Assembly: GCA_009917455.1 (NCBI GenBank)
Contig: QZDS01000031.1
Location: forward strand, 1-60,422
Source: a bacterium 1xD8-48
GTDB lineage: Bacteria > Bacillota > Clostridia > Lachnospirales > Lachnospiraceae
DNA: 60,422 nt
Direction: 5' to 3'
The notes beneath the pieces are model-generated. The model was not told the DNA's origin and ran no database searches. It saw only the letters and a list, made by a program, of their open reading frames with translations. Below, piece after piece: positions 33,664-43,489 of the stretch. Each line of letters begins with the position of its first letter. Position 1 is the first letter of the stretch. Both the position numbers and the translations under genes were made by a program.

Positions 33664-34167
33664 ATGCTGGAACGTTTTTATCCCGATATTTATGTCAGCT
33701 CTGCCTATGAAATTGATTTCGGAGAATTTTATGACAGAGGATATCGGGGTATTATTTTTGATATCGATAATACACTGGTACCTCACGGAGCACCTGCAGA
33801 CGAGCGGAGCAAAGCGCTTATCAAATCGCTTAAGGAGATGGGATTTGGAGTTTTGTTTCTGTCCAACAATAAGGAACCCCGGGTGAAAATGTTTAATGAC
33901 GCGGTGGGAGCCGGGTACATATTTAAAGCCGGAAAGCCGGGTGTAAAGGGATATTTGCGCGCCATGGAGATGCTGGGCACGGATGTGCGGAATACGCTTT
34001 TCGTGGGGGACCAGCTTTTCACTGACGTGTGGGGAGCCAAAAATACGGGAATCCTTTCCATATTAGTGCATCCCATAGATAAAAAAGAAGAAATTCAGAT
34101 AGTTTTAAAACGCTATATCGAAAAAATCGTGCTTGCCTTCTATAAGCGTAAGCTTGCAAAAGACTGA
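33664..34167 (+). CDS. yqeG: YqeG family HAD-IIIA phosphatase
   Basis: The product has 167 residues. The HAD motif I is IFDIDNTLVPHG; motif II is LFLSNN; Lys in KAGKPGVKG and motif III GDQLFTDVWGA complete the active site. The start MLERFYPDIYV fits the family and follows GGGG; ATG 33652, four codons upstream, is less likely. YqeG proteins are conserved beside aroE and other housekeeping genes in Firmicutes. The substrate is not known for certain. Confidence 0.93.
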   Translation: MLERFYPDIYVSSAYEIDFGEFYDRGYRGIIFDIDNTLVPHGAPADERSKALIKSLKEMGFGVLFLSNNKEPRVKMFNDAVGAGYIFKAGKPGVKGYLRAMEMLGTDVRNTLFVGDQLFTDVWGAKNTGILSILVHPIDKKEEIQIVLKRYIEKIVLAFYKRKLAKD

Positions 34168-34201
34168 AAGGCTTGAAACAGTACGAAATGAGGAAGAAGC
34201 A

Positions 34202-35077
34202 ATGATTGACGGACATACAAGGGTCTGCGGCGTAATCGGCAATCCGGTGGAGCACACCATGTCGCCTGCCATACATAACGCGCTTGCGGATAAGCTATCC
34301 CATAATCTTGTCTATGTGCCTTTTCATGTGGAGACAGGAGAGGTGGCGGCGGCGGTAAAAGGCGCCTACGCCCTGAATGTGCTGGGAATGAATGTCACCG
34401 TACCTCACAAAAAAGAGGTGATGGAAGGGATTGTGGAAATAGACGCGCTGGCAGAGAAAATCGGCGCAGTCAATACACTGGTGCGGACGGAAGGCGGATT
34501 TAAGGGTTATAATACGGACATGCCCGGCCTCTACCGGGCCATGTGCAGCGAAAATATCCGTATGGAGGGGGAGGATGTTATTCTGCTGGGGGCAGGCGGA
34601 GCGGCCAGAGCGGTAGCCTTTTTGTGTGCGGAGAAGAACGTCGCAAAGGTATATATGCTGAACCGTTCCGTGGAAAAGGTGCGGATGATTGCGCAGGAAG
34701 TCAGAGAAAAGACAGGAAAGGAATGCATCCGGCCAATGGCGCTTTCCGATTATCCTGATTTGCCGGATAAAAAATACCTTGTCATACAGGCCACAAGCGT
34801 GGGACTTTTTCCCGATGAAGACAGGGCAGTCATTGAGGACGAAGCTTTTTATAAAAAGATACATACAGGCTTCGATTTGATTTACAGGCCCTCCAACACA
34901 AAATTCATGAAGCTGGTGAAAGCCCGGGGCGGTAAGGCGTATCACGGTCTTAAAATGCTCCTGTATCAGGGAATTATTGCTTACGAACTCTGGAATAACG
35001 TGACTGTCCCGGAGGATTTGGCCGGGGAGGTATATGAAATACTGAAAGAAAAAATGGGAATAAAGGATGAAGGATAA
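34202..35077 (+). CDS. aroE: Shikimate 5-dehydrogenase
   Basis: AroE reduces 3-dehydroshikimate with NADPH in the shikimate pathway. ATG 34202 follows GAGGAAGAAGCA and gives 291 residues. The substrate site reads GNPVEHTMSPAIHN; the catalytic Lys is in VTVPHKKEV; the nucleotide site is LLGAGGAARAVA. A longer reading upstream overlaps yqeG and has no match. It overlaps aroK by 11 bp. Confidence 0.96.
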   Translation: MIDGHTRVCGVIGNPVEHTMSPAIHNALADKLSHNLVYVPFHVETGEVAAAVKGAYALNVLGMNVTVPHKKEVMEGIVEIDALAEKIGAVNTLVRTEGGFKGYNTDMPGLYRAMCSENIRMEGEDVILLGAGGAARAVAFLCAEKNVAKVYMLNRSVEKVRMIAQEVREKTGKECIRPMALSDYPDLPDKKYLVIQATSVGLFPDEDRAVIEDEAFYKKIHTGFDLIYRPSNTKFMKLVKARGGKAYHGLKMLLYQGIIAYELWNNVTVPEDLAGEVYEILKEKMGIKDEG

Positions 35078-35600
35078 CATTATTTTAACCGGATTTATGG
35101 GAAGCGGAAAGACCAGCGTGGGGATTCGCTTATCCTACCGGATGAAGCAGACAATGATTGATACCGATAAGTGGATAGAGCAGAGGCAGAAGATGTCGGT
35201 ATCTGAAATTTTTGCCGCATACGGCGAGAGCGCTTTTCGGAAAATGGAGACAGACTGCCTGAAAGCTTTGATTGAAACCGCCGATAAACAGATTATATCC
35301 GTTGGCGGCGGGCTTCCTGTAAGAGAAGAAAATCACGGGCTTTTAAAACAGCTTGGCAGGGTATTTTATTTAAAGGTTTCGCCGGAGGTGGTTTACGGGA
35401 GATTAAAGGATGATAAGACCCGTCCTCTTTTGCAGGTGGAAAATCCTCTTGAGAAAATCCGTGGGCTTATGTCGGCGCGCTCACCCATATACGAGGCATG
35501 CGCCGACGTAATTTTAGACGTGTCGGATATGGATTTTGATGAAATATTGGATAATATAGAAGAGAAAGGCGGTTATCGCTATGAAAATACTGGTAATTAA
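35067..35600 (+). CDS. aroK: Shikimate kinase
   Basis: AroK phosphorylates shikimate at O3. The 177-residue product has the P-loop GFMGSGKTSVG, the substrate DTDKWIE, the lid and GGGLPVR motifs, and RPLL in the lid. The start lies inside the end of aroE (11-bp overlap, AAGG upstream), and the end overlaps aroQ by 20 bp, so the three genes are translationally coupled. Confidence 0.95.
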   Translation: MKDNIILTGFMGSGKTSVGIRLSYRMKQTMIDTDKWIEQRQKMSVSEIFAAYGESAFRKMETDCLKALIETADKQIISVGGGLPVREENHGLLKQLGRVFYLKVSPEVVYGRLKDDKTRPLLQVENPLEKIRGLMSARSPIYEACADVILDVSDMDFDEILDNIEEKGGYRYENTGN

Positions 35601-36027
35601 CGGCCCTAACCTCAACTTTCTGGGAATCCGGGACAGGGAGGTGTACGGCGCGGAGGATTATGACTATCTTCTTAATTTAATAAGTAAGAAAGGAGAAGCC
35701 CTGGGCATTTCGGTGGAGGTTTTCCAGAGCAACCACGAGGGGGCGATTATAGACAGAATCCAGGACGCCTATTCTGACGGGACGGACGGGATAGTCATCA
35801 ATCCCGGCGCCTATACCCATTACAGCTATGCCATAAGGGACGCTCTTGCCGACTGTCCTCTCCCCAAAGTGGAAGTCCACATTTCGGACATCAGCCAGAG
35901 GGAGGATTTCCGGAAGGTGTCGGTGACGGCGCCGGTGTGCGATAAGCAGATTTACGGGCATGGGCTTGACGGCTATCTGGAAGGGATTGACTGCGCTCTG
36001 GAGCTGAAAAAGCTGAAAAATTGCTGA
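35581..36027 (+). CDS. aroQ: 3-dehydroquinate dehydratase, type II
   Basis: The product has 148 residues. The type II signature is complete: NGPNLNFLGIRDREVYG, with the catalytic Tyr in its loop (about residue 22), FQSNHEGAIIDRI, NPGAYTHYSYA, and VEVHISDISQRE. AroQ dehydrates 3-dehydroquinate two steps before aroK. The ribosome site is AAAGGCGG inside aroK. With aroE, aroK and the distant aroA (51264) most late shikimate steps are in this window. Confidence 0.96.
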   Translation: MKILVINGPNLNFLGIRDREVYGAEDYDYLLNLISKKGEALGISVEVFQSNHEGAIIDRIQDAYSDGTDGIVINPGAYTHYSYAIRDALADCPLPKVEVHISDISQREDFRKVSVTAPVCDKQIYGHGLDGYLEGIDCALELKKLKNC

Positions 36028-36053
36028 TTTCCGTTAATTTCCAAAGAAAGTGG

Positions 36054-36082
36054 TTGAAATATATCGTTTTTTATATTAAACT
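36054..36082 (+). promoter_or_regulatory. Promoter of efp
   Basis: TTGAAA (36054-36059) and TAAACT (36077-36082) with 17-bp spacing, in a 95-bp AT-rich gap upstream of efp. Confidence 0.55.
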
Positions 36083-36122
36083 AGTAAAGAATTATAACGT
36101 GAAAATTTAGGAGGAATATTTT

Positions 36123-36680
36123 ATGATATCTGCAGGTGATTTCAGAAATGGCGTAACCATTGAAGTGGATAACAATGTTTACCAGATTATTGAGTTTCAG
36201 CACGTGAAACCCGGTAAAGGCGCAGCATTTGTCAGAACCAAACTGAAAAACATCAAGAGCGGCGGCGTAGTGGAGAAAACTTTCAGACCTACTGAAAAGT
36301 GTCCGCAGGCACGTATTGACAGAAAAGATATGCAGTACTTATATGCAGACGGAGAACTGTATAACTTTATGGATGTTGAAACATATGACCAGGTTGCGCT
36401 GAACAGTGAAACTGTAGGCAGTGCGCTTAAGTTTGTCAAAGAAAACGAAATGGTAAAAATGCTCTCACACAACGGCAGCGTATTTTCCGTAGAACCTCCT
36501 TTATTTGTAGAGCTGGAGATAATCGAAACCGAGCCCGGATTTAAAGGCGACACCGCAACCGGCGCCACAAAACCGGCAACAGTGGAAACAGGCGCAACCG
36601 TAAATGTGCCTCTGTTCGTTGATACCCATGACGTGATTAAGATTGATACCAGAACCGGAGAATATTTGTCAAGAGTATAA
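36123..36680 (+). CDS. efp: Translation elongation factor P
   Basis: EF-P relieves ribosome stalling at polyproline. The 185-residue product has the three beta-barrel domains of the family. The loop Lys is in VKPGKGAAF (about residue 32), and the C-terminal signature is [17 protein letters not shown]. The start follows TAGGAGG. Of the visible products, the first PBP contains Pro-rich stretches, though none is long. Confidence 0.97.
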   Translation: MISAGDFRNGVTIEVDNNVYQIIEFQHVKPGKGAAFVRTKLKNIKSGGVVEKTFRPTEKCPQARIDRKDMQYLYADGELYNFMDVETYDQVALNSETVGSALKFVKENEMVKMLSHNGSVFSVEPPLFVELEIIETEPGFKGDTATGATKPATVETGATVNVPLFVDTHDVIKIDTRTGEYLSRV

Positions 36681-36713
36681 AATAAAAACATCCCGTCAAT
36701 AAAAAAAGACCTG

Positions 36714-36746
36714 AAAGACAATGAATACAGCATTCATTGTCTTTTT
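36714..36746 (+). terminator. Terminator after efp
   Basis: AAAGACAATGAAT (36714-36726) pairs perfectly with ATTCATTGTCTTT (36732-36744) around a five-base loop, with a T-run at 36742-36746. Confidence 0.88.
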
Positions 36747-36797
36747 CAATTTCTGAGAACATATTACATATCAAAAGAAAGAATGAGGAATTCTATG

Positions 36798-37796
36798 AAC
36801 CACATGTCGGTAAAATTCACGTCTTACACACAGGATATTTTAGAAAATCTAAAAGAAAAACTGGGGGATGGTTACACCGTATTTTCCAAAAACATCCGCA
36901 AAAACAACGGCATTATCTGCACCGGAATTATCGTGAAAAAGGCGGGGCAGAATGTAAGCCCGGTGATATATATCGATAATTTATTCAGGGAAAATATCAC
37001 GGAGCCTGAGATAAAAGAAATTTCAAACGCTTTATATAACGATTTTATGAGGGCGGAAAAAGAAAAGCTGATAGATTTAAGTGATTTTTCCGCCTTTGAA
37101 AGGGCAGGGGAAAGACTGGCGTTTAAACTGATTTCTGCGGAAAAAAACAGCGAGCTTTTACAGAAAGTTCCGCATAAAAGGTTTTATAACCTTGCCATAG
37201 TATTTTATTACACTGTACCCGAGCAGGTGTTGGGGGTGAATGCAACGATTCTGATTAAAAACAGCCACATGCGGCAGTGGGGAATCCGTATAAAAGAGCT
37301 GTATGAAACTGCCTTTGCCAACACACCGGCCCTGCTTCCGGGAGTAGTTGACAGCATGGAGACAATTATGAGGGATATGCTTGAGGAAGAATGTGAAGAG
37401 GAAAAACCCGGCAGAATAGTGAAGGAAAGTGCAGAGTTTGACCTGTATGATGAGGACTGGGGAAAGAGTCTGAAAACGGAGATGGAAAACGACCTTTATG
37501 AGCAGAAGATTCCCATGTACGTGCTTACAAACAGGCAAAAAATGTATGGGGCAGCCTGTATGCTGTATCCTGGGCTTCTCCGTGATTTTGCCGCAAAAAT
37601 GAAGCAGGATTTCTATATTCTTCCCAGCTCTGTTCACGAAGTGATTCTTGTTCCGGCCTGTGTGGATGCCACCGGCGAAACACTTAAGGAAATTGTGACA
37701 GATATCAACCGGACACAGGTACCGGACGGCGAGGTATTATCAGATTCAGTATATTATTACAGCCGGAACAGAGATAAAATTTTATGGCTTTTATAA
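36798..37796 (+). CDS. DUF5688 family protein
   Basis: The product has 332 residues. It starts MNHMSVKFTSYTQDILENLKEKL and continues with a beta-rich core containing KNNGIICTGIIVKK and PVIYIDNLF, then a long helical part. The C-terminus holds NRQKMYGAACMLYPGLLRDFA and LPSSVHEVILVP, typical of DUF5688. The family is common in Lachnospiraceae, often many copies per genome, and its role is unknown. It has no membrane span or signal peptide. ATG 36798 follows GAGG; ATG 36783 would add five residues. Confidence 0.8.
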   Translation, partial: NHMSVKFTSYTQDILENLKEKLGDGYTVFSKNIRKNNGIICTGIIVKKAGQNVSPVIYIDNLFRENITEPEIKEISNALYNDFMRAEKEKLIDLSDFSAFERAGERLAFKLISAEKNSELLQKVPHKRFYNLAIVFYYTVPEQVLGVNATILIKNSHMRQWGIRIKELYETAFANTPALLPGVVDSMETIMRDMLEEECEEEKPGRIVKESAEFDLYDEDWGKSLKTEMENDLYEQKIPMYVLTNRQKMYGAACMLYPGLLRDFAAKMKQDFYILPSSVHEVILVPACVDATGETLKEIVTDINRTQVPDGEVLSDSVYYYSRNRDKILWLL

Positions 37797-37836
37797 ATTA
37801 ATTTAAGGTTTTCACAATTTTTTTATAAATGTGAAC

Positions 37837-37865
37837 TGGACAATTCCGAAAGCATATGGTATGAT
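37837..37865 (+). promoter_or_regulatory. Promoter of the tRNA-Arg gene
   Basis: TGGACA (37837-37842) and TATGAT (37860-37865) are 17 bp apart, placing the start of transcription near 37872, about 35 bp before the tRNA. Confidence 0.7.
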
Positions 37866-37996
37866 ATTCAAGGTGATGTAACAAATTTGTAATATTTAAC
37901 TCTTATGCACCCGTAGTCTAACGGATAGAACGAAGGCCTCCGACGCCTTTAATGCAGGTTCGATTCCTGTCGGGTGCATTTGCATCACCTTGAATA
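37865..37996. repeat. Inverted repeat flanking tRNA-Arg
   Basis: TATTCAAGGTGATG at 37865-37878 is the perfect complement of CATCACCTTGAATA at 37983-37996. Three more pairs extend it inward (one G-T), giving 17 pairs. The right arm begins two bases after the tRNA. If transcription starts near 37872, about ten pairs of leader and trailer RNA would close over the tRNA. The left arm also covers the -10/start region. Confidence 0.8.
37907..37978 (+). tRNA. tRNA-Arg (anticodon CCG)
   Basis: It folds as a standard cloverleaf of 72 nt without encoded CCA. The acceptor stem is GCACCCG with CGGGTGC and discriminator A. The D-arm contains TAGTCTAACGGATAGA. The anticodon stem AAGGC/GCCTT closes the loop CTCCGAC with anticodon CCG, reading CGG arginine codons. 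The T-arm is GCAGGTTCGATTCCTGT. A terminator-like hairpin follows at 38019. Confidence 0.95.
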
Positions 37997-38018
37997 CAAA
38001 AGCATATATTTTTCTGGA

Positions 38019-38052
38019 TGGAATTTGCTCTGGCAAATTCCAAAAATTTTTA
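38019..38052 (+). terminator. Terminator after tRNA-Arg
   Basis: TGGAATTTGC (38019-38028) pairs perfectly with GCAAATTCCA (38033-38042) around TCTG, followed by AAAATTTTTA. The T-run is offset by four A residues. Confidence 0.7.
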
Positions 38053-38078
38053 AAACTATTTTTTAAGAAAGGATACCT

Positions 38079-39398
38079 ATGAAACATTCAGAGCAGAACA
38101 AAATGCATGTACTGATGTCAAAATTCATGACAGTCGGTGACTGGATTATGGACCATAACAAGATTGTAATGCCTCTTGTTCTTGTTGTTTGTGTGCTTAT
38201 AACGATTATGGTGGCGGTGAACGCCAACAAAAGAGAGGCTTTGGAGAAAGAGGCGGAGCAGGCTGCCATAGCCCTGGCTTCCGATGAGTCCTCAGGGGCT
38301 TCTGATGGACTGGAAATCCCCAATGTGCCGCTTGAGGAAAACGCCCACCCGGAAATTAACGATATGGTTCGTACTTATTATAATGCGCAGGTGGAAGGAG
38401 ATATTGCGACAATCACTTCACTGAATGCTTATTTGAATGAAATTGAAACCATCCGTATGCAGGAGCTGAGCAAATATATTGACTCCTATCCTACGCTGAA
38501 TGTATACACCAAGCCGGGACTGGAGGAAAATACCTATGTGGCGTATGTGTGCTCCGAGGTATTGTTTACGGACGCCGAGGTTGCGCTTCCCGGTATGCAG
38601 ACATACTATATCGGACTGAATACAAAGGACGGCAGCTTTATCAATGACGGAACCTATGACGATACGGTATGGAATTATATCAAGCAGCTTACCCTCCAGG
38701 ATGATGTGGTGGATTTGAACAATAAAGTAACTGTGGAGTACAACGAGCTGCTTGCCGAGGATGAAGAGCTTAATGAGTTTATCGCATATCTGAGGGAGAA
38801 AACAAATGAGGACGTAGGAGAAATCCTTGCAGCGGCGGAGGAGGCGGAGACGGAACCTGAGCCTGAAGCGGAAGAGGAGAGCGGCGAAGCTGAAATCAGC
38901 CAGTCTGTGGTAAGGAAAGTAAAGGCCACGGATGTGGTTAATATCAGAAGCTCGGACAGCGAGGAAGCGGATAAAATTGACAAGGCGCAGGTGGGGCAGG
39001 AGTTTACCCTGGTTGAACAGAGGGAAAACGGCTGGAGCCAGGTGCGTTATAATGATAAGGACGCCTTTATCAAGAGCGAGTATTTAGAGCTGATATCGGA
39101 AGTGATTCTGGATGAGGATACGCAGACAGCTTCCAATACTGATGCGGAAGAACCAGAGGAAGACGCAGCTCCGTCCCCCTCTCAGAAGCCGGCTTCCACA
39201 TCAAAGGATGAGATTATCGGTACCGTTGAGGTGATTGAAAGCGTAAAGATTCGGAAAGGAGCCAGTACCGACTCGGAATCTCTCGGAACCGTATTCGGCG
39301 GGGAGATACTGGATGTAATCATGAAGCAGGCCGACGGCTGGACGAAGATTAAGTATAAAGGCGAGATAGCTTATGTTAAGTCGGAGTATGTGGAGTAA
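38079..39398 (+). CDS. Membrane-anchored protein with two SH3b domains
   Basis: The product has 439 residues. A cytoplasmic tail is followed by one membrane span near residues 30-48 (IVMPLVLVVCVLITIMVAV). A helical/NTF2-like segment follows (about 85-230, EINDMVRTYYNAQVEGDIATI). Next comes an acidic Glu-rich linker. Bacterial SH3 domains lie at about 282-345 (VVNIRSSDSEEADKI) and 383-439 (VKIRKGASTDSESLG), separated by a Pro/Ser/Thr linker. SH3b domains usually bind cell-wall peptides, so this is likely a wall-contacting envelope protein. No catalytic domain is seen. It starts after AAGAAAGG. Confidence 0.85.
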   Translation: MKHSEQNKMHVLMSKFMTVGDWIMDHNKIVMPLVLVVCVLITIMVAVNANKREALEKEAEQAAIALASDESSGASDGLEIPNVPLEENAHPEINDMVRTYYNAQVEGDIATITSLNAYLNEIETIRMQELSKYIDSYPTLNVYTKPGLEENTYVAYVCSEVLFTDAEVALPGMQTYYIGLNTKDGSFINDGTYDDTVWNYIKQLTLQDDVVDLNNKVTVEYNELLAEDEELNEFIAYLREKTNEDVGEILAAAEEAETEPEPEAEEESGEAEISQSVVRKVKATDVVNIRSSDSEEADKIDKAQVGQEFTLVEQRENGWSQVRYNDKDAFIKSEYLELISEVILDEDTQTASNTDAEEPEEDAAPSPSQKPASTSKDEIIGTVEVIESVKIRKGASTDSESLGTVFGGEILDVIMKQADGWTKIKYKGEIAYVKSEYVE

Positions 39399-39490
39399 GG
39401 ACGGATGTACAGGCGCAGATAGCACCGTTGCATGTTGTTTTTTGATGAAGACGGACTGCATCTTAAAGCATATGCGGAAATGAGGGAGAT

Positions 39491-40540
39491 ATGCTCGGAA
39501 AATTTAATGTCGGGATTATGGGAGCAGGAAACATAGCAGGCGTTATGGCCGATACGCTGAACAAAATGAAAGGCGTAAGGCTCTATGCCGTTGCGTCCAG
39601 AGAAAAGGTAAAGGCCGACGTCTTTGCCGGGAAATACGGATGTAAAAAAGCCTACGGCTCTTATGAAGAGCTTGTAACGGATAAAAAGGTGGACCTGATT
39701 TACATTGCAACTCCCCATTCCGAACATTTTGCAAATGCCAGACTCTGTATTGAGCATGGAAAGCCGGTACTCTGTGAAAAGGCATTTACGGCAAATGCAG
39801 CGCAGGCGGAAGAACTGATAAAGCTTTCAGAGGAAAAAGGCGTTTTTCTTGCGGAAGCCATCTGGACCAGATATATGCCCATGCTTGCCACAATCCGGGA
39901 GGTGCTTGGCAGCGGCGTAATCGGAGAGCCCAAAACCCTCACAGCCAATCTCGGATATGTAATCGACAATGTTCCCAGACTCCAGGAGCCGGCTCTGGCC
40001 GGAGGCGCTCTTTTGGACGTCGGCGTTTACACCCTGAATTTTGCCCTGATGCTGTTTGGCGGAAATATTGATAAAGTCGTATCAAACTGTACTTATACCA
40101 AAACGGGCGTGGATGAGCAGAACAGCATTACGCTGCAGTATAAAGACGGAAAGGTAGCCCACCTAAACAGCTCCATCGTTTCCCAGAGCGACAGAAAGGG
40201 CATCATTTACGGCACGAAGGGTTTTGCTGTGGTGGAAAACATCAACAATTTCGCCAGCATAACCGTTTACGATTCCTCCTATAAAAAAGCGGCCTTCTAC
40301 AAATCCCCGAAGCAGATATCCGGTTATGAGTATGAGGTGGAGGCCAGCATACAGGCAATCCGGGAAAAGAAGCTTGAATGCGAAGCGATGCCCCACAGCG
40401 AAATTCTGTATGTTATGAAGCTGATGGACAGCATCCGCAGAGACTGGAATATCGTATACCCTTTTGAGAGGCAGCAGGAAGATAAAGAGGAAGTCAAAGC
40501 AATCGGACAGACGGAGCCTGATAAAAATACGGAAGAATAA
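39491..40540 (+). CDS. Gfo/Idh/MocA family oxidoreductase
   Basis: This is a 349-residue NAD(P)-dependent sugar or polyol dehydrogenase-like enzyme. The Rossmann start is VGIMGAGNIAGVMADTL; the family motif is VLCEKAFTANAAQ with the catalytic-type Lys; the C-terminal alpha/beta domain has GGALLDVGVYTLNFALMLFG. The last 20 or so residues are charged and low in structure. The substrate is not predictable. The gene stands alone, about 90 bp after the SH3b gene, with its own terminator. Confidence 0.9.
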   Translation: MLGKFNVGIMGAGNIAGVMADTLNKMKGVRLYAVASREKVKADVFAGKYGCKKAYGSYEELVTDKKVDLIYIATPHSEHFANARLCIEHGKPVLCEKAFTANAAQAEELIKLSEEKGVFLAEAIWTRYMPMLATIREVLGSGVIGEPKTLTANLGYVIDNVPRLQEPALAGGALLDVGVYTLNFALMLFGGNIDKVVSNCTYTKTGVDEQNSITLQYKDGKVAHLNSSIVSQSDRKGIIYGTKGFAVVENINNFASITVYDSSYKKAAFYKSPKQISGYEYEVEASIQAIREKKLECEAMPHSEILYVMKLMDSIRRDWNIVYPFERQQEDKEEVKAIGQTEPDKNTEE

Positions 40541-40563
40541 AAAAATTGAATTCTGGTAAAACT

Positions 40564-40597
40564 AAGGCAGGATGGACAAATGTTCATCCTGCCTTTG
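40564..40597 (+). terminator. Terminator after the oxidoreductase gene
   Basis: AAGGCAGGATG (40564-40574) pairs with CATCCTGCCTT (40585-40595) around a ten-base loop, with a short T-run. Confidence 0.8.
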
Positions 40598-40639
40598 CGT
40601 ATGCAAAGCCTGGCGGAATAGAGAAAGGGGCGATGAAAA

Positions 40640-41071
40640 ATGAGAAACGATGATGTAAGAATTTTACAGGAAGTGCAGCGAAACACCAAAATGGCCATGA
40701 AGGCAATCGATACCATAAGCGAAAAAATTTATGACGATGATTTATCCATGCATGTAGCGAGAGAATCCATGAAATATGCGGATATTTACAATAAGGCAAC
40801 AGACAGGCTCCTTGACGGGAGAGCGCCTTCCTACAGGGAAACCGGGTTTGAGGATATGATGCTGAAAGGCGGAGTACGCGCGAATACCATGCTTAACACA
40901 AGCACCAGCCATATTGCGGAGCTGATGATTCAGGGCTCCAACAGAGGGCTTACAAGTATGTGGAAGGCGATTAACCACCATGAAAACGCCGGAAATACCT
41001 CTATGGAAGTGGCAAAAGAGCTGATGGATTTTGAAGAGAAGAATATTGAACGCTTAAAGAAATATCTGTAA
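40640..41071 (+). CDS. Conserved hypothetical helical protein
   Basis: This is a 143-residue soluble protein with no cysteine and no membrane span. It is almost wholly helical by composition: MRNDDVRILQEVQRNTKMAM, ISEKIYDDDLSMHVARESMKY, HIAELMIQGSNRGLTSMWKA, and a final DFEEKNIERLKKYL. The spacing of helices suggests a ferritin-like four-helix bundle, and the His/Glu positions (HHENAG, DFEEKN) could fit such a fold, but I cannot name the family. The start has GAAAGGGG upstream. It lies between a terminator and the gdhA promoter. Confidence 0.7.
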   Translation: MRNDDVRILQEVQRNTKMAMKAIDTISEKIYDDDLSMHVARESMKYADIYNKATDRLLDGRAPSYRETGFEDMMLKGGVRANTMLNTSTSHIAELMIQGSNRGLTSMWKAINHHENAGNTSMEVAKELMDFEEKNIERLKKYL

Positions 41072-41111
41072 TAAAATTTTCAACTTTTACAATTTAATTG
41101 CTTAAAGTATA

Positions 41112-41140
41112 TTGTGATTTTCATAAATTTAGTATATAAT
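41112..41140 (+). promoter_or_regulatory. Promoter of gdhA
   Basis: TTGTGA (41112-41117) and a perfect TATAAT (41135-41140) are 17 bp apart, 63 bp ahead of the gdhA start. Confidence 0.75.
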
Positions 41141-41146
41141 ACTTAA

Positions 41147-42538
<1,392 letters not shown>

Positions 42539-42545
42539 GAGCCCG

Positions 42546-43448
42546 TTACGAGAAATCCTTAAAAGAAAAGGAAGCATCGCCAGGACGGCATTCCATAAGC
42601 GCCGACCTCGCAACATAGAGACCCCCGTCCGCCCTTGTAGAGAGCGCCCACTTCACCAGTGTCATTTTCCCGCAGGCAATTTCAATGCAGGTGATACAGC
42701 GGGGATGGACGCAGCTTCCGGTATTTATGTAGGATAAATCCCCGGGATTCAGTCTGGGCCTGTGGGTATGCCCGGTGATAAGCGACAGACCATGGTTTTT
42801 TGCATAAAGGCTCAGCTTCTGCTCGGTTTTATCCTTGCGTTTATAATTTTTGGCGGCGCTGGTAGGGTCTGACACCCCGAGATGCTCTAAAGGCTTCCAC
42901 AGATACCTGACAAGGAACCTTGTCAGCTTCCAGCAGGTGGAATTGAAGAAATCGGCCTGATGGCCGTGGGTAAGGTAAAGCCTGAAATCCTGGTTTGTAT
43001 TTTCCAGAATAAGACCCTCATAAAAAGTAAGATTGGGGAACAGCGGTTTGTGGCACTGTGCGTCCGTACAGAAGTACGACGGACACACAGTGTCGCTGTA
43101 ACCGCTTTTTTTCTTTTCCATATCATGATTCCCGTAAATCAGATACAGCCTTCCGGCGTTATAAAACAGGGACAGGAGCCAGAACACGTTGTTGTGGATT
43201 TCGATAATCTGGCTCATTTTCCTGTTTTCCCAGAGCTCATCCCCGTCTCCCAGCTCGATATAGGTAAAACCGCAATCATAATAGTGTTTCAGGGCGGTAA
43301 AATAAAGATTCTGGTTTTTCAGAAAATTATCATTGGAATTTCCGCTGCCTCTGTGACAGTCGCTGATAAGGACATAGCGGCTGCGCATGTGCAGGGGCAG
43401 TACGGGCGCATTATGGAAAGCGCGGGAAAGACGGGAATCATAGCTCAT
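42546..43448 (-). CDS. Calcineurin-like metallophosphoesterase
   Basis: The start at 43448 follows AAGGAGG and gives 300 residues. Metal-binding motifs run in order: SDCHRG (D-x-H), LGDGDEL, GNHD, THGHQADF and GHTHRP. The spacing is like UDP-2,3-diacylglucosamine hydrolase and related phosphoesterases, but a Gram-positive lacks lipid A, so the substrate is unknown. It lies 41 bp downstream of a DUF4474 gene in the same direction, probably one operon. Confidence 0.88.
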   Translation of the reverse strand: MSYDSRLSRAFHNAPVLPLHMRSRYVLISDCHRGSGNSNDNFLKNQNLYFTALKHYYDCGFTYIELGDGDELWENRKMSQIIEIHNNVFWLLSLFYNAGRLYLIYGNHDMEKKKSGYSDTVCPSYFCTDAQCHKPLFPNLTFYEGLILENTNQDFRLYLTHGHQADFFNSTCWKLTRFLVRYLWKPLEHLGVSDPTSAAKNYKRKDKTEQKLSLYAKNHGLSLITGHTHRPRLNPGDLSYINTGSCVHPRCITCIEIACGKMTLVKWALSTRADGGLYVARSALMECRPGDASFSFKDFS

Positions 43449-43489
43449 AAGGGCCTCCTTAAAAACGGGTGTTATGGTTTGAACGAAAC

